A stretch of DNA of 64,000 nt from CAVSKL01 sp963728475 [NCBI: Candidatus Eiseniibacteriota bacterium] (GCA_963728475.1 CAVSKL010000004.1:546326-610325); one strand, 5' to 3'. Shown: positions 44,301-53,424, numbered from the stretch's first letter. Notes: generated by a model from the letters alone, not told the origin. A program made the numbers and translations.

Positions 44301-46084
44301 GGGTGAACGCCGTCCCCACCGGAAAGGTCTCCTACTACCGGGACGAAGACCTGGCCCAGCTCACCCGCTACTACTACAAGGTCGCGGCGGTCGATTCCTC
44401 GGGGAATGAGAGCGGGCTCTCGGGGGTGGCCCAGGCCTCCACCAGCCTTCCCCCCGAGCCGGGTTTCCCCATGGCTCTGGCTCAGAGCACTTCCTCCTCC
44501 CCATGCCTGGCCTACATCGACGGGGACAAGAAGGCGGAGGTGGTCACCGGATCCAACGAGATCTACGTGGCCAAGGCGAACGGCGAGGAGCTCCTGGACG
44601 GGGATGAGGACAGCCGCACTTACGGGGTGTTTTCCAGAACCGGGGTCGGCCCCTACTGGGCGCCGCCCTCGGTGGCGGACATCGACCGGGACGGCGTCCC
44701 CGAGATCGTCGCCGCCGGCTTCTCCAGCGGACTCCTCTACGTGTGGAGCGCGCACGGCGGGGTGAAGCCGGGCTGGCCGCAGGCGCTCAACCTCGACAAC
44801 AGCTCCTCGCCGGCGGTGTGGGGGGCGGCGGCGCTGGCCGACGTGGACGGCGACGGCAAGCTGGAGATCTTCGTCAACGCCGGCCGCTACACCATGGCCT
44901 TCCACTCCGATGGGACGGAGCTGGTGGACGGGGACCGCGACCCCTCGACGAAGGGGGTGTTCCTGGTCATGAACGCCTCCGCCAACTACAGCACGCCGGC
45001 GGTCTCGGACCTGGACGGGGACGGCGAACCCGAGATCGTGGTCGCCTCCCGTGACGGAAAGATCTACGTGGCCCACGCGGACGGCAACGAGCTGCCGGGA
45101 TTCCCCTACAACACCAACGGCGACATGACCGGATCCCCGGCCATCGGCGACCTGGACCGGGACGGTCTCAAGGAGATCGTGGTCGGAACCGGGGCGCTCC
45201 AGGTGCAGGCCCTGAACATGAACGGCGTGCAGCCTCCCGGGTGGCCGCAGGCGGCCAACATGAACCAGGACTACGACGCCTCCCCCGCGCTCGCCGACAT
45301 GGACGGGGACGGGTTCCTGGACGTGATTCTGTGCGCCGGGAACGGCACCGTCTACATGTGGCACGGACAGAACGGGCAGCTCTTCCCCGGCTGGGGTTTC
45401 GTCATCCACGACGCCTCCGGGGCCAAGGTGCCGCTCACCAGCTCTCCCGCGATCGGAAACCTGGATGGGGATCCCGGCCTGGAGGTCTGCTTCGGAGGGA
45501 GCGACGGCAACGTGTACGGCTACAACGTCGACGCCACCCCGGTGGACGGGTTCCCCATCGGGACCGCCAACGGGATCGACGGCGGCCCGCTCCTCTGGGA
45601 CATCGACGACGACGGCACCACCGAGGTGGTGGTGCATAGCCTCGACCAGAACCTCTACGCCTGGCGGTCTCCGGGGGCCTTCGATCCCGCCAATCAGCCC
45701 TGGCCCATGTTCCATCACGACTCCCGCCGGAGCGGCGCGATCGAGGTGCCGGCCTGGGAGGTCACCGGCGCCCCTCCGGGCGGGGTGGGCGCCACCCAGC
45801 TGGTGCTGACCCCGGTCTTCCCCAACCCGGCTTCCTCGCGGTCCACGGTGGCCTTCCGCATTCCCGAGAACGCGACGGCGGGGGAGGACGTGGATCTCAC
45901 CCTGTTCGATGCCTCGGGGCGGCGGGTGCGCACCCTGGCCCGGGGCCGCTATCTACCCGGCGCCCACGAGGCGACCTGGGACGGGACCGGCGCCGACGGC
46001 CGCCGGGCGGCGGCGGGGGTCTACTTCTTCCGGCTGAAGGCGGGCAAGGAGCGGCTCACCCGGAAGCTGGTCCTCATCCCCTGA
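41378..46084 (+). CDS. Giant secreted C25 (gingipain-like) cysteine protease with FG-GAP/VCBS repeats
   Basis: 1568 residues. Order of parts: signal peptide (VMVIGLVASMALAATPRTPRA), propeptide-like beta domain (about 30-230), C25 peptidase domain (230-620), Ig/CARDB-like domains (620-940), a fibronectin type III domain (GLTAQGGATDVQLRWTPVTGADLSGYNVYRG), a run of FG-GAP/VCBS-like blades with Ca2+-type DxDxDG motifs (ADVDGDGKLEIF, SDLDGDGEPEIVV, ADMDGDGFLDVIL), and a C-terminal FlgD-like module (FPNPASSRSTVAFRI ... GVYFFRLKAGKERLTRKLVLIP). The catalytic pair is H475 (HVGHGYRN) and C512 (AINCTSSSFDFDC). It should act outside the cell or on the surface. A frame-broken paralogue follows. Confidence 0.92.
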   Translation: MRPSPRVMVIGLVASMALAATPRTPRAGFETSRLSRRYDPSRITLTSTAEGFHARWPGLTPLADPGRPALPVDRVTVRPPEGMRLAAVHAVLGDVRTLSAPGVPARYEPEGSPVPDVPTGAVFPAEAAELAGGGYLRGRRLDTVEIHPLRWRNGVLEAAAEVELELTYEADTDPGRLRPRPGTWESRDPFEAAAREAAVNGGAPDFPRLRPLVNGAEPFSPRFLPSDDGSPVRYLIITTDELAPDFQVLADWKTALGSPAVVRTLSWIYANYPRGVDHAEDLRNFIREAVQHWGVEYVLLGGDTEVLPFRYGKSYFHGGEFIPTDLYFMCLDGTWNSNGNDLFGEGYLNSSIPGDGADLYPDVWLGRAPVRNPSEASVFVRKVKDYETQAPLGPNFGETNLVLGEVFFPQNWSAGDTVIFDGAWVAETGISHMAGVSEYKMYENYTAYPGASPEYKTQVISRINSGYNLILHVGHGYRNTMSLGIDSGTLDNSDADQFVNGVRAGMIYAINCTSSSFDFDCIAEHLLRNPDGGVVASEGSSRLDFPATGWDYQDEFFHQVYEAGVTRMGQAVALQKLPFIPNSGKDSEHRWTQFSLNYMGDPDLDLYTGPVDTLHYVLNPPLELGVSSYTVTVTDSQGPVAGATVCLNKAGDSYGTALTDVSGIAAVDFRPDLPGTASLGLRAHDHRSRVDSLGVAAPAGPHLFADSLAVDDAAGGDGDGELAAGETAYLYPRISNQGSTAVTGVTVTVTGAPAGVTVLDSTASCGPVAPGASVPCADPIRIALDSSLPDESALGFTLHLTAGAYAVDDPLVLYSGAPGLKIAATAVRDTVGNGNGNGTIEANEDQHLRVYVRNLGLGASIGLTGALTSSDPAVQVTDGASGYGDVEPDSTSGGDGFGFRFTDSSLAHTFQFTLSDQRGTVLSRVLDLVAPGAPTGLTAQGGATDVQLRWTPVTGADLSGYNVYRGAAPAGPFVRVNAVPTGKVSYYRDEDLAQLTRYYYKVAAVDSSGNESGLSGVAQASTSLPPEPGFPMALAQSTSSSPCLAYIDGDKKAEVVTGSNEIYVAKANGEELLDGDEDSRTYGVFSRTGVGPYWAPPSVADIDRDGVPEIVAAGFSSGLLYVWSAHGGVKPGWPQALNLDNSSSPAVWGAAALADVDGDGKLEIFVNAGRYTMAFHSDGTELVDGDRDPSTKGVFLVMNASANYSTPAVSDLDGDGEPEIVVASRDGKIYVAHADGNELPGFPYNTNGDMTGSPAIGDLDRDGLKEIVVGTGALQVQALNMNGVQPPGWPQAANMNQDYDASPALADMDGDGFLDVILCAGNGTVYMWHGQNGQLFPGWGFVIHDASGAKVPLTSSPAIGNLDGDPGLEVCFGGSDGNVYGYNVDATPVDGFPIGTANGIDGGPLLWDIDDDGTTEVVVHSLDQNLYAWRSPGAFDPANQPWPMFHHDSRRSGAIEVPAWEVTGAPPGGVGATQLVLTPVFPNPASSRSTVAFRIPENATAGEDVDLTLFDASGRRVRTLARGRYLPGAHEATWDGTGADGRRAAAGVYFFRLKAGKERLTRKLVLIP

Positions 46085-46408
46085 TCCGCGCGGCGCTTCG
46101 ACGCCGGGGGAGCCGGGACCGCGTCCGGTCGCGCGACGGGACTGGTCCGCGCGCGCCCGGACTGTTACGCTCCCATTTTGGCGGCGCCCCCCCCGGGGCG
46201 CCGGGAATCTCGCCACCCCCGGAGGACGCGCGCCCCGTTCGAAGTTGCTAGCCCGCCCTTGAGGAAGATCCCGGCCGTACCGGCGCCACTGCCGGGCTGT
46301 GCCGGGCCCGCCGGTCCACCTCCCCCGGGACCGGAGTCCATCACTCGAGAGGGAACCGCGGCCGGCGCGATCCGCCGGCCGGACGGCTCCGTGGACCGGA
46401 TTCACGCC
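46085..46408. other. Intergenic region between the two C25 genes
   Basis: 324 GC-rich bases. The frame of the next gene is open through most of it, but the residues are Pro/Arg-rich noise before the signal peptide at 46409. I see no clear promoter or terminator. Confidence 0.4.
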
Positions 46409-46984
46409 ATGTCCAATCGACGCCGGCTATCGATCCTGATCGCCCTTGCCGCTTTCCTCACGGGCGCGAGCGCGGCCTCGGCGGCCCCCTTGTCCCGGAC
46501 CGTCGACCTCCGGGTCGATCCGGCCGGGATCACCTGGACGGGAGGCGCCGGCGGGCTCCACCTCGCCCTCGCCGCGGGGGCGCCGGCGGCGGTGGCGGGC
46601 GCCCCCGACCTTCCCGTGCTTCCGGTCACCGTGGTGCCGCCGGCGGGATATCGCCTGGTCGCGGCGTCGGTGCGCTCGTCCGACACGGTTCCGCTCCGGC
46701 TCCCCCGCGAGCTGGCGCGCTACGGCTCCCCGGGAGAGACCGCGGTCATGAGCACCGATCCCGCGGACTGGCCGCTGGTCCGGGTCTCGGCGGGAGGCTA
46801 CCTCCGCGGCATGCGCCTGGACGGCATCGTGGTCTCGCCGGTCCGTCCCGGGGGAGGGGGGGATGGCTCCTCGTCGACCACCTGGCGCTGGACCTCTCCT
46901 TCGAGCCCGACCCCGGGGTGGGGGTGGTGCGCCCGCTCCGGGGAGCCCCGGCTCCGCCGCCGCGGGGGCTTTTCGGCCGGGTGA
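46409..46984 (+). CDS. N-terminal fragment of a second C25 protease gene (before frame break 1)
   Basis: ATG 46409 opens a signal peptide (RRRLSILIALAAFLTGASAASA) and the same propeptide-like domain as the first C25 protein. The match ends at GGYLRGMRLDGIVVSPVRPG (paralogue: GGYLRGRRLDTVEIHPLRW). At the G-rich stretch 46850-46862, which includes a run of seven G (46856-46862), the frame is lost and residues become noise until TGA at 46982-46984. The continuation WLLVDHLALDLSFEPDPG, which matches the paralogue's EAAAEVELELTYEAD, lies in the -1 frame. One more G in the run would restore a single reading frame. Confidence 0.65.
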   Translation: MSNRRRLSILIALAAFLTGASAASAAPLSRTVDLRVDPAGITWTGGAGGLHLALAAGAPAAVAGAPDLPVLPVTVVPPAGYRLVAASVRSSDTVPLRLPRELARYGSPGETAVMSTDPADWPLVRVSAGGYLRGMRLDGIVVSPVRPGGGGDGSSSTTWRWTSPSSPTPGWGWCARSGEPRLRRRGGFSAG

Positions 46985-49900
46985 TCGATCTGAGCGAGGG
47001 GGGGGTGAGGAGCGCGGCGGCCGCGTCCACCCCGTCCGAGGCCTCGGGCGGGGCCTTCGACCCCCGGTTCCGGCCGTCGGTGGACGGAAGCCCCGTTCCC
47101 TACGTCATCGTCACCGGCCAGGCGCTGGCCGCCGAGTTCCAGCGTCTCGCCGACTGGAAGACCCGTTCCGGCACCCCGGCGGTGGTGCGCACGGTGGAGT
47201 GGGTCCGGCAGAATTATCCCGACGGGGTGGATCTCCAGGAGCAGATCCGCGACTTCCTCCGGGACGCGGTCACCTACTGGGGCACGGAGTGGGTGCTCCT
47301 GGGCGGCGACACCCCGGTGGTGCCGGTCCGCTACGGGTACTCCAGCTACTACGGGAGCGAGCAGATCCCCACCGACCTCTACTACCAGTGCCTGGACGGC
47401 AACTGGAACGCGAACGGAAACACCCTGTTCGGAGAGGGCATCTCCTCCACCAATCCGGGTAACGACGATCAGGCCGATCTGTTGCCCGACCTGTGGGTGG
47501 GCCGGCTCCCGGTGAGCACGGTGGAGCAGGCGCGCTCGGCGGTGGACAAGACCATCACCTACGAGACGGCGCCGCCGGTGGACGCGAACTATCCCGCCTC
47601 GGCGCTGCTCCTGGCCGAGGTGCTCTTCCCGCCGGTTTGGCAGCCGGGGGTCCGGGTCGACTACGACGGCGCGATCCTGGCCGAGGAGACCGCCGGCTTC
47701 CTTCCCTCCGCGTTCCGGACGGTGCGCCTCTACGAGAATTCCACCGCCTACGCGGGGGCGGCGCCGGAGAGCATCTCCGCGGTGATCCGGGAGATCGACC
47801 GCGGCTACGGGGTGATCCACCACGTGGGCCACGGCTACATCGACAACATGCGGGTGGGGGTGGACGACCAGTCGCTCCAGATCTCGGACGTGGACCAGTT
47901 CACCAACGGGAACCGCACCTCGGTGCTCTACGCCATCAATTGCACCTCGGCGGCGGTGGACTTCGACTGCATCGCCGAGCACGTCTTGAACAATTCCAAG
48001 GGGGGGAGCGTGGCGGTGGTGGGGTCGACGCGTCTCGACTTCCCCGGCACCAGCCACTTCTACGACGCGGAGTTCTATCGCCTCCTCTTCCGGCCCACCA
48101 CCGCCGACGGCCCCGGCATGGACCGGCTGGGGAAAGCGGCGGCCCTGGCCAAGGTCCCGTTCGTGCCGGTTTCCGCCTGGGACCAGACCCACCGCTGGAC
48201 CCAGTTCGACCTCATCTACCTGGGGGATCCCGAACTCAAGATCTGGCGGGCCGCTCCCACCGCGCTCACCGTGACCCGGCCGGGATCGTTGTCGGTGGGT
48301 CCGGCCCCGGTCACCGTCCAGGTCCGGGCCAACGGGACGCCGGTGGACAGCGCCCGGGTCACCTGGTACCGCGAGGGCGACTGCTTCGCCAGCGGCCTCA
48401 CCGGCGCGTCGGGGTCGGCGACCCTGACCGTGGACCCGGGCACGACCGGCTCCCTCGCCCTCACCGTGACCGGCGGGGAGCACCTGCCGTACCTGGCCGA
48501 GGTCCCGGTGGCCGCGGCCGCCGCCGCCGCTCCCAAGATCGACGAGGTGGCGGTGAGCGATCCCGCTCCGGGGGGGAACGGGAACGGGCTCCTGGAGGCG
48601 GGGGAGAGCGCGGTGATCACCTTCACCGTGGGCAATCACGGCGGGACCGCGATCTCCGGCGCCGTTCTCTCCGCCGGCGGCGCGGGGACGACCCTCACCC
48701 TGACCCCGGTGGTGGCGGGGCCGGTCGCCGTCCCCGCCGGGGGCCGGGCGGCCTTCACCTTCCAGGCGGCCGCCGATCCCGGTGCCCCCGCCGCCGCGGA
48801 GGTGGCGGTGCCGCTCCAGCTCACCGCGGGGGGGACGACGTGGCCGCTCAGCGCCCCGGTCCCGGTGGGGGCGCCGCGGCTCGCGATCTACGGCCTGACC
48901 CTCGCCGAGGCGAGCGGAAACGGGAACGGCATTCCGGAGCCGGGGGAGGAGATCACCGTCACTCCCAGCGTGATCAACCGAGGCGCCGGCGCCTCGTTGC
49001 CGCTCACCGGGACCCTGGAGCTGGTCTCCGCGGCCGGCGCCTCCCTCACCCGCGCCGCCGCCGGCTACGGCGCCGTGCCCGCGGACTCGGTGGGGCCCGG
49101 GAGCGGATTTCAGCCCTTCACCCTCCGGTTGGGATCCGGGACCACCCGGCCCACCGTGCGTTTCCGGTTGAACGACGGCTTCCGGGACCGGCTCGACGCC
49201 GTGCTCGACCTCGTTCCGCCCCCCGCTCCCACCGCGGTGCAGACGGTGGGGGCGGCCGCCCGCGTCACCCTGACCTGGACGGACGCGGCGGCCTCGGACG
49301 TGGCCCGCTACGTGGTCTACCGGAGCAGCGCCGCCGCCGGCCCCTTCACCCGGGTGAGCGGCTATCTCACCTCGCGCTACGACTTCTACGTGGACTCGCC
49401 GCTCCAGGGCTTCGATCCGCTCTACTACCGGGTGGCCGCCCAGGACTCGAGCGGGAACCTGTCGCCTCCGGGCGCGCCGGTGCGGGGAACCCCGGCGATC
49501 CCGATATTGGCGGGCTTTCCGCTCCAGTCCGGGCAGGGGTCGCAGTCCTCGGTGGTGGCCGCCGACCTCGACGGCGATGGGGTGACCGATCTCATCACCG
49601 CCCGCGAGCAGATCTACGCGTTCCACGCCGACGGCACCGAGCTCCGCGACGGCGACAGCGACGCCCGGACTCTCGGCCCCTGGACCTCGGTCGCCACCAA
49701 CTCGGGATTCTGGGCCACGCCCGCGGTGGGGGACCTGTTCGGCGACGGCCGGCTGGAGGTAGTGGCGATCAGCTTCCAGGAGGGGCAGATCTACGTCTGG
49801 GACCGGAACGGGCGGTTGCTTCCCGGCTGGCCGCGATCCACCGACCGCCCCAGCGTGCTCGCGCTGGGCTCGCCGATCCTGGCCGACCTGGACGGGGACG

Positions 49901-50934
49901 GCACCCTCGAGATCGTGGTGAACGCGGGGACCTCGGTCTACGCCTATGACCGCTTCGGGCAGGAAGTGGTGGACGGCGACCACGACCCCGCCACCAAGGG
50001 GGTCTTCTTCCACACCGGCTATCCCTATTCCTACGGGACCCCCGCGGTGGGGGACCTGGACGGGGACGGGATCCCGGAGGTGGTGGTGCCGGTCCGCGGC
50101 CAGGCCGGCAACCCACCTCACTACGGCAAGGTCTACGTGCTGGAGCCCGACGGAGGCATGCGGCCGGGCTGGCCGGTGACGTTCTTCCAGCAGGTGACCT
50201 CCTCCCCGGCGCTGGCCGACCTGAGCGGGGACGGCAAGCTGGAGGTCGTCGTGGCCACCGGGTCCGATTCGCTCGAGGTGCGCGAGCCCGACGGTTCCTC
50301 GCTTCCGGGCTGGCCCCGGCCGGTGCAGTTCCTCAACCAGGACCTGGATTCCTCCCCCGCGGTGGCGGACGTGGACAACGACGGATCCCTGGACATCGCG
50401 GTGGGAACCTCGATCGGGCGGATCTATCTCTGGCATGCCGACGGAACCCTGTTCCCCGGCTTCCCCTACACCTTCACCAACTCGCTGGGCAAGACCGCGA
50501 TTTTCGCCGGATCCCCGGTGCTGGCAAACCTGGACGACGACGACGACCTGGAGATCGCGATCGGCAACAAGGACGGCTGGATCGCCGGGCTGAACCGCGA
50601 CGCCACCCCGGTTCTCGGGTTCCCGGTCAAGATCGACGGACCCATGGACGGCTCGGTGCTGGTGGCGGACGTGGACGGGGACGGGGTGAACGAGATGGCG
50701 GTGAGCGGCTTCGACAAGGCCATCTACCTCTACCGCACCCTGGGCCGTCCCACCTCCAACCCGGGCTGGCCCACCTTCCACCACGACCCGATGCGGACCG
50801 GGAACCTCACCGTGCCGGTCACGGTGGGCGGCGGCCTGGACTTCGCGGCGGCGGTGCTCCAGACCCCGCTCGCGCCCCAGGAGGCGGCGGTCTACGTGGT
50901 GGCGAGCAAGAAGCTGCGCTCCCCCCCACCGTGA
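46918..50934 (+). CDS. Main part of the second C25 protease gene, frame-broken at both ends
   Basis: This frame is protein-like from just after the G run at 46862. A GTG at 46918 is only the first formal start. It holds the C25 peptidase domain (PYVIVTGQALAAEFQRLADWKT ... QIPTDLYYQCLDGNWN), with catalytic His in HHVGHGYIDN (codon 47830) and Cys in AINCTSAAVDFDC (codon 47941). CARDB/Ig-like domains, a fibronectin domain and FG-GAP/VCBS-like blades follow (ADLDGDGVTDLIT, GDLDGDGIPEVVV, ADVDNDGSLDIAV). It has about the same length and order as its neighbour at 41378. The frame ends in TGA at 50932-50934 just after a run of seven C. The active-site residues are intact, so if the breaks are sequence errors the enzyme is functional. 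Confidence 0.75.
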   Translation: MGVVRPLRGAPAPPPRGLFGRVIDLSEGGVRSAAAASTPSEASGGAFDPRFRPSVDGSPVPYVIVTGQALAAEFQRLADWKTRSGTPAVVRTVEWVRQNYPDGVDLQEQIRDFLRDAVTYWGTEWVLLGGDTPVVPVRYGYSSYYGSEQIPTDLYYQCLDGNWNANGNTLFGEGISSTNPGNDDQADLLPDLWVGRLPVSTVEQARSAVDKTITYETAPPVDANYPASALLLAEVLFPPVWQPGVRVDYDGAILAEETAGFLPSAFRTVRLYENSTAYAGAAPESISAVIREIDRGYGVIHHVGHGYIDNMRVGVDDQSLQISDVDQFTNGNRTSVLYAINCTSAAVDFDCIAEHVLNNSKGGSVAVVGSTRLDFPGTSHFYDAEFYRLLFRPTTADGPGMDRLGKAAALAKVPFVPVSAWDQTHRWTQFDLIYLGDPELKIWRAAPTALTVTRPGSLSVGPAPVTVQVRANGTPVDSARVTWYREGDCFASGLTGASGSATLTVDPGTTGSLALTVTGGEHLPYLAEVPVAAAAAAAPKIDEVAVSDPAPGGNGNGLLEAGESAVITFTVGNHGGTAISGAVLSAGGAGTTLTLTPVVAGPVAVPAGGRAAFTFQAAADPGAPAAAEVAVPLQLTAGGTTWPLSAPVPVGAPRLAIYGLTLAEASGNGNGIPEPGEEITVTPSVINRGAGASLPLTGTLELVSAAGASLTRAAAGYGAVPADSVGPGSGFQPFTLRLGSGTTRPTVRFRLNDGFRDRLDAVLDLVPPPAPTAVQTVGAAARVTLTWTDAAASDVARYVVYRSSAAAGPFTRVSGYLTSRYDFYVDSPLQGFDPLYYRVAAQDSSGNLSPPGAPVRGTPAIPILAGFPLQSGQGSQSSVVAADLDGDGVTDLITAREQIYAFHADGTELRDGDSDARTLGPWTSVATNSGFWATPAVGDLFGDGRLEVVAISFQEGQIYVWDRNGRLLPGWPRSTDRPSVLALGSPILADLDGDGTLEIVVNAGTSVYAYDRFGQEVVDGDHDPATKGVFFHTGYPYSYGTPAVGDLDGDGIPEVVVPVRGQAGNPPHYGKVYVLEPDGGMRPGWPVTFFQQVTSSPALADLSGDGKLEVVVATGSDSLEVREPDGSSLPGWPRPVQFLNQDLDSSPAVADVDNDGSLDIAVGTSIGRIYLWHADGTLFPGFPYTFTNSLGKTAIFAGSPVLANLDDDDDLEIAIGNKDGWIAGLNRDATPVLGFPVKIDGPMDGSVLVADVDGDGVNEMAVSGFDKAIYLYRTLGRPTSNPGWPTFHHDPMRTGNLTVPVTVGGGLDFAAAVLQTPLAPQEAAVYVVASKKLRSPPP

Positions 50935-51758
50935 CCCTCAACGGTTCCGCGCTTCCGGTGGCCACGGTGGACAGCACCCGGTCCTTCTACCGGGCGCCGT
51001 TCGCGGCGACCCCGGGGACCTTCACCGTCCGGATCGCCGGCACCTCGGCGGCGGGCGCGGCCGGCTCCTTCCAGAGCGATGTCGACGTCCTGGGCGCTCC
51101 CGCGGGGCCGGGATGGCAGCCGGCGGGGGCCTCGGGCCTGCGGCTCTGGGTTCCGGAGACCGCGAGCTGGCCCTCGCCCCTGGTGGTGGAGAGAGTGACC
51201 GGAAACGCCTCCGGCGGGCCGATCCCGGCGGGAAGCGGGGTGCGGATCCTGGCCGGCCCTCCGGGGACGGCGGTCCCGGCGGGAACGCGGATCTCCTTCG
51301 CCCTCCCCGACGGCTGGGACGGCGCGGCGGTCTATGCGCGGAGCGGCTCGGGATGGAGCCGGCTCCCCGCCTACTCCGTCTCCGGAAATCGGATCGAGGC
51401 GCCGGTGGGCCGCCTGGGCTGGTTCCGTTTCGTTCCCGGCGCGGCCGCGGGCCCGGAGCCGCCGGCCGGAATGACGGTGTCGGGGGCGGCGCCCAATCCC
51501 TTCGGCGCGGCCACCGCGGTGAGTTTCGCCCTGAGCCGCGAGGCGCGGGTCACGGTGGAGGTGTTCGACGTGCGGGGAGCGCGGGTGCGCGTCCTCGCCG
51601 ACCGGAGCTTTCCCGCCGGCGAGCACCGGGTGAGCTGGGACGCGCGCGACGCCGCCGGCCGTCTCACCGCGCCCGGGGTGTACTTCCTCCGGGTGAAGGG
51701 GGGAGACGCTCCGGTGGTGCGGAAGCTGGTGCGGATCGGAGAGGAGGCCCCGCGATGA
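50931..51758 (+). CDS. C-terminal part of the second C25 protease gene (after frame break 2)
   Basis: 275 residues formally from GTG 50931. The previous frame ends KKLRSPPP at a seven-C run (50921-50927). A -1 shift there gives KKLRSPPTVTLNGSALPVATV and continues without a gap. This part carries beta domains and a FlgD-like end (APNPFGAATAVSFALSREARVTVEVFDVRGARVRVL ... GVYFLRVKGGDAPVVRKLVRI), equivalent to the C-terminus of the intact neighbour. It has no signal peptide of its own, which supports its being part of the same gene. The stop overlaps the lipoprotein gene start (ATGA). Confidence 0.7.
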   Translation: MTLNGSALPVATVDSTRSFYRAPFAATPGTFTVRIAGTSAAGAAGSFQSDVDVLGAPAGPGWQPAGASGLRLWVPETASWPSPLVVERVTGNASGGPIPAGSGVRILAGPPGTAVPAGTRISFALPDGWDGAAVYARSGSGWSRLPAYSVSGNRIEAPVGRLGWFRFVPGAAAGPEPPAGMTVSGAAPNPFGAATAVSFALSREARVTVEVFDVRGARVRVLADRSFPAGEHRVSWDARDAAGRLTAPGVYFLRVKGGDAPVVRKLVRIGEEAPR

Positions 51759-52384
51759 GGAACCCGGCCCGGCGCTTCCGAGCGATCCCCGCCAGCCTCG
51801 TCCCGGCCGCGCTCGTCCTGGGCGCGCTCCTCGCCGGCTGCGGCGGCGGGGGAGGCCCCACCCGGCCGCCGGAGGGCACCCCGGCCTCGCTCACCGACGA
51901 AGGGTGGGCCGCCTTCGAACGCGGCGCCTTCGATACCGCCGCCGCGCGGTTCGACGATGCCCTGGCTTTGGACTCCACCTACGTGAGCGCGGTGGTGGGG
52001 GAAGGGTGGGCGGGCCTCCGGAGCGGCGACCTGGCCGGATCTCTCGACTGGTTCGACCGAGCACTGGCGTCGGGGCCCAACCGGTTGGATGCGCTGGGCG
52101 GGCGCACGGTGGACCTGGCCGGTCTCGCGCGTCCATCCGAGGCCAAGGCCGCCGGCCTCCAGCTCTTGGGGTTGAGCCCCAGCTACCGGTTCGTCCACGA
52201 TGAAAGCTACGCCGCCTCGGACGTGCGCTGGATCGTGGCCCGGGCGGCGCTCGACACCGCGGATTACGCGGAAGCCAAGGCCCAGCTCGACGTGCTCTCG
52301 CCCGGGAACGGGCTCGATCCGGCGGCGGTGGACTTCGTGGACCGCGCCCTGGCGCTCCTGGAGGCCCTGCGCGCGACGGTTTGA
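51755..52384 (+). CDS. TPR-containing lipoprotein
   Basis: 209 residues from ATG 51755, after GAGGAGG and overlapping the protease stop. The N-terminus ends in a lipobox (LLAGC, C29), so it is exported and lipid-anchored. A Gly/Pro linker is followed by TPR-like helices (EGWAAFERGAFDTAAARFDDALALDSTYVSAVVGEGWAGLRSGDLAGSLDWFDRAL). Translational coupling to the second C25 protease suggests a role in its export or anchoring; this is inference. The next gene begins a few bases after the stop. Confidence 0.85.
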   Translation: MRNPARRFRAIPASLVPAALVLGALLAGCGGGGGPTRPPEGTPASLTDEGWAAFERGAFDTAAARFDDALALDSTYVSAVVGEGWAGLRSGDLAGSLDWFDRALASGPNRLDALGGRTVDLAGLARPSEAKAAGLQLLGLSPSYRFVHDESYAASDVRWIVARAALDTADYAEAKAQLDVLSPGNGLDPAAVDFVDRALALLEALRATV

Positions 52385-52386
52385 AA

Positions 52387-53424
52387 ATGACCCGATTCAC
52401 CCTTCCTCTCTCCGGCAAGCCCCCCGCTCCACGCCGGGTGCGGGTGGCGCTGGTGGGCCTCGGGCCCATCGGGATCGCGGTGGGGCGCGCGCTGGCCGCC
52501 CGCGACGACCGCACCGTGGCGGCGGCGGTCGACCCCGCGCCGGACCTCGCCGGCCGGCCGCTCACTGAACTCTTGGGGAACGGCGTCGGGGGCCGGCTGC
52601 GGGTGCTGCCCAACCTGGACGGCCTTCCGGCCGCCGCCGAGGTCGCGGTGCACGCCACCGGGAGCACTCTCCATGAGGTCTTGCCCGGCATCGAGGCGCT
52701 CCTCTCCCGCGGCCTCCACGTGGTGAGCACCTGCGAGTCGCTCTTCTTCCCCTCCCCCGCCGACCGGCGCGAGGCCGCCCGTCTGGACGCCTGGGCCCGC
52801 AAGTGCGGCCGGGTGGTGACCGCGGGGGGGGTGAATCCCGGCTTCGCCATGGACGCGTGGCCGCTCATGCTGGCCACCGCCATGTCGCGGGTGGACGCGG
52901 TGGAGGCGAGCCGGGTTCTGGACGTGTCCCGGCGCCGGCTTCAGCTCCAGCGCAAGGTGTGCGTGGGCGAGGACCCGGGCACGGTGCGCGACCTCATCCG
53001 GAACGGGGTCGCGGGCCACGTCGGCCTCCTCAACTCCGCGCTCTTCCTTGCCGGCCGTTTCGGCTGGCCGGTGGACCGGGCGGTGCGCTCGCAGGAGGTG
53101 GTGGTGGCCCCGCGCGACCTGGATGGGCCGGTCCCGGTCGCCCGGGGAAGGACGGCGGGGCTGACGGAGACGCTCCGGCTCTACGAGGGAAGGAAGCCGC
53201 GGGTCACCCTCCGGCTGGTCATGGCGGTGGGGGCGTCGCCGGCCGAGGATCGGGTGCGGCTCCGCGGCGAGCCCCCGCTCGAGGCGGTGGTGGTGGGCGG
53301 CGTGCCCGGCGATTCCGGCACGGTGGGGGAGATCGTGAACCTGGTGTCGCGGCTGGACGGGGCCCCGCCGGGGCTCCGGAGCGTGGGCGAGCTACCGCTT
53401 CCGTTCTTTCCTCGACCGCGTTGA
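52387..53424 (+). CDS. NAD(P)-binding dehydrogenase related to dihydrodipicolinate reductase
   Basis: 345 residues from ATG 52387; a TTG at 52381 that overlaps the previous stop is an alternative start. The N-terminal Rossmann motif is VRVALVGLGPIGIAVGRAL, followed by VAVHATGSTLHEVLPGIEALLSRGLHVVSTCESLFFP. The pattern VTAGGVNPGFAMDAWPLML matches the 2,4-diaminopentanoate dehydrogenase/DapB-like group rather than true DapB. The substrate is unknown, possibly an amino acid. It lies just before gltX with about 120 bases between. Confidence 0.8.
   Translation: MTRFTLPLSGKPPAPRRVRVALVGLGPIGIAVGRALAARDDRTVAAAVDPAPDLAGRPLTELLGNGVGGRLRVLPNLDGLPAAAEVAVHATGSTLHEVLPGIEALLSRGLHVVSTCESLFFPSPADRREAARLDAWARKCGRVVTAGGVNPGFAMDAWPLMLATAMSRVDAVEASRVLDVSRRRLQLQRKVCVGEDPGTVRDLIRNGVAGHVGLLNSALFLAGRFGWPVDRAVRSQEVVVAPRDLDGPVPVARGRTAGLTETLRLYEGRKPRVTLRLVMAVGASPAEDRVRLRGEPPLEAVVVGGVPGDSGTVGEIVNLVSRLDGAPPGLRSVGELPLPFFPRPR

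Noticed and set aside
41471-45718. Open minus frame of over 1400 codons antisense to the first C25 protease
   Set aside because: Very GC-rich coding DNA leaves the opposite strand open. The residues are His/Gly/Val/Arg noise without domains, while the plus strand has a catalytic protease.
46798-50784. Open minus frame of over 1300 codons antisense to the second C25 protease
   Set aside because: Same strand-shadow effect; no motif, start signal or signal peptide.
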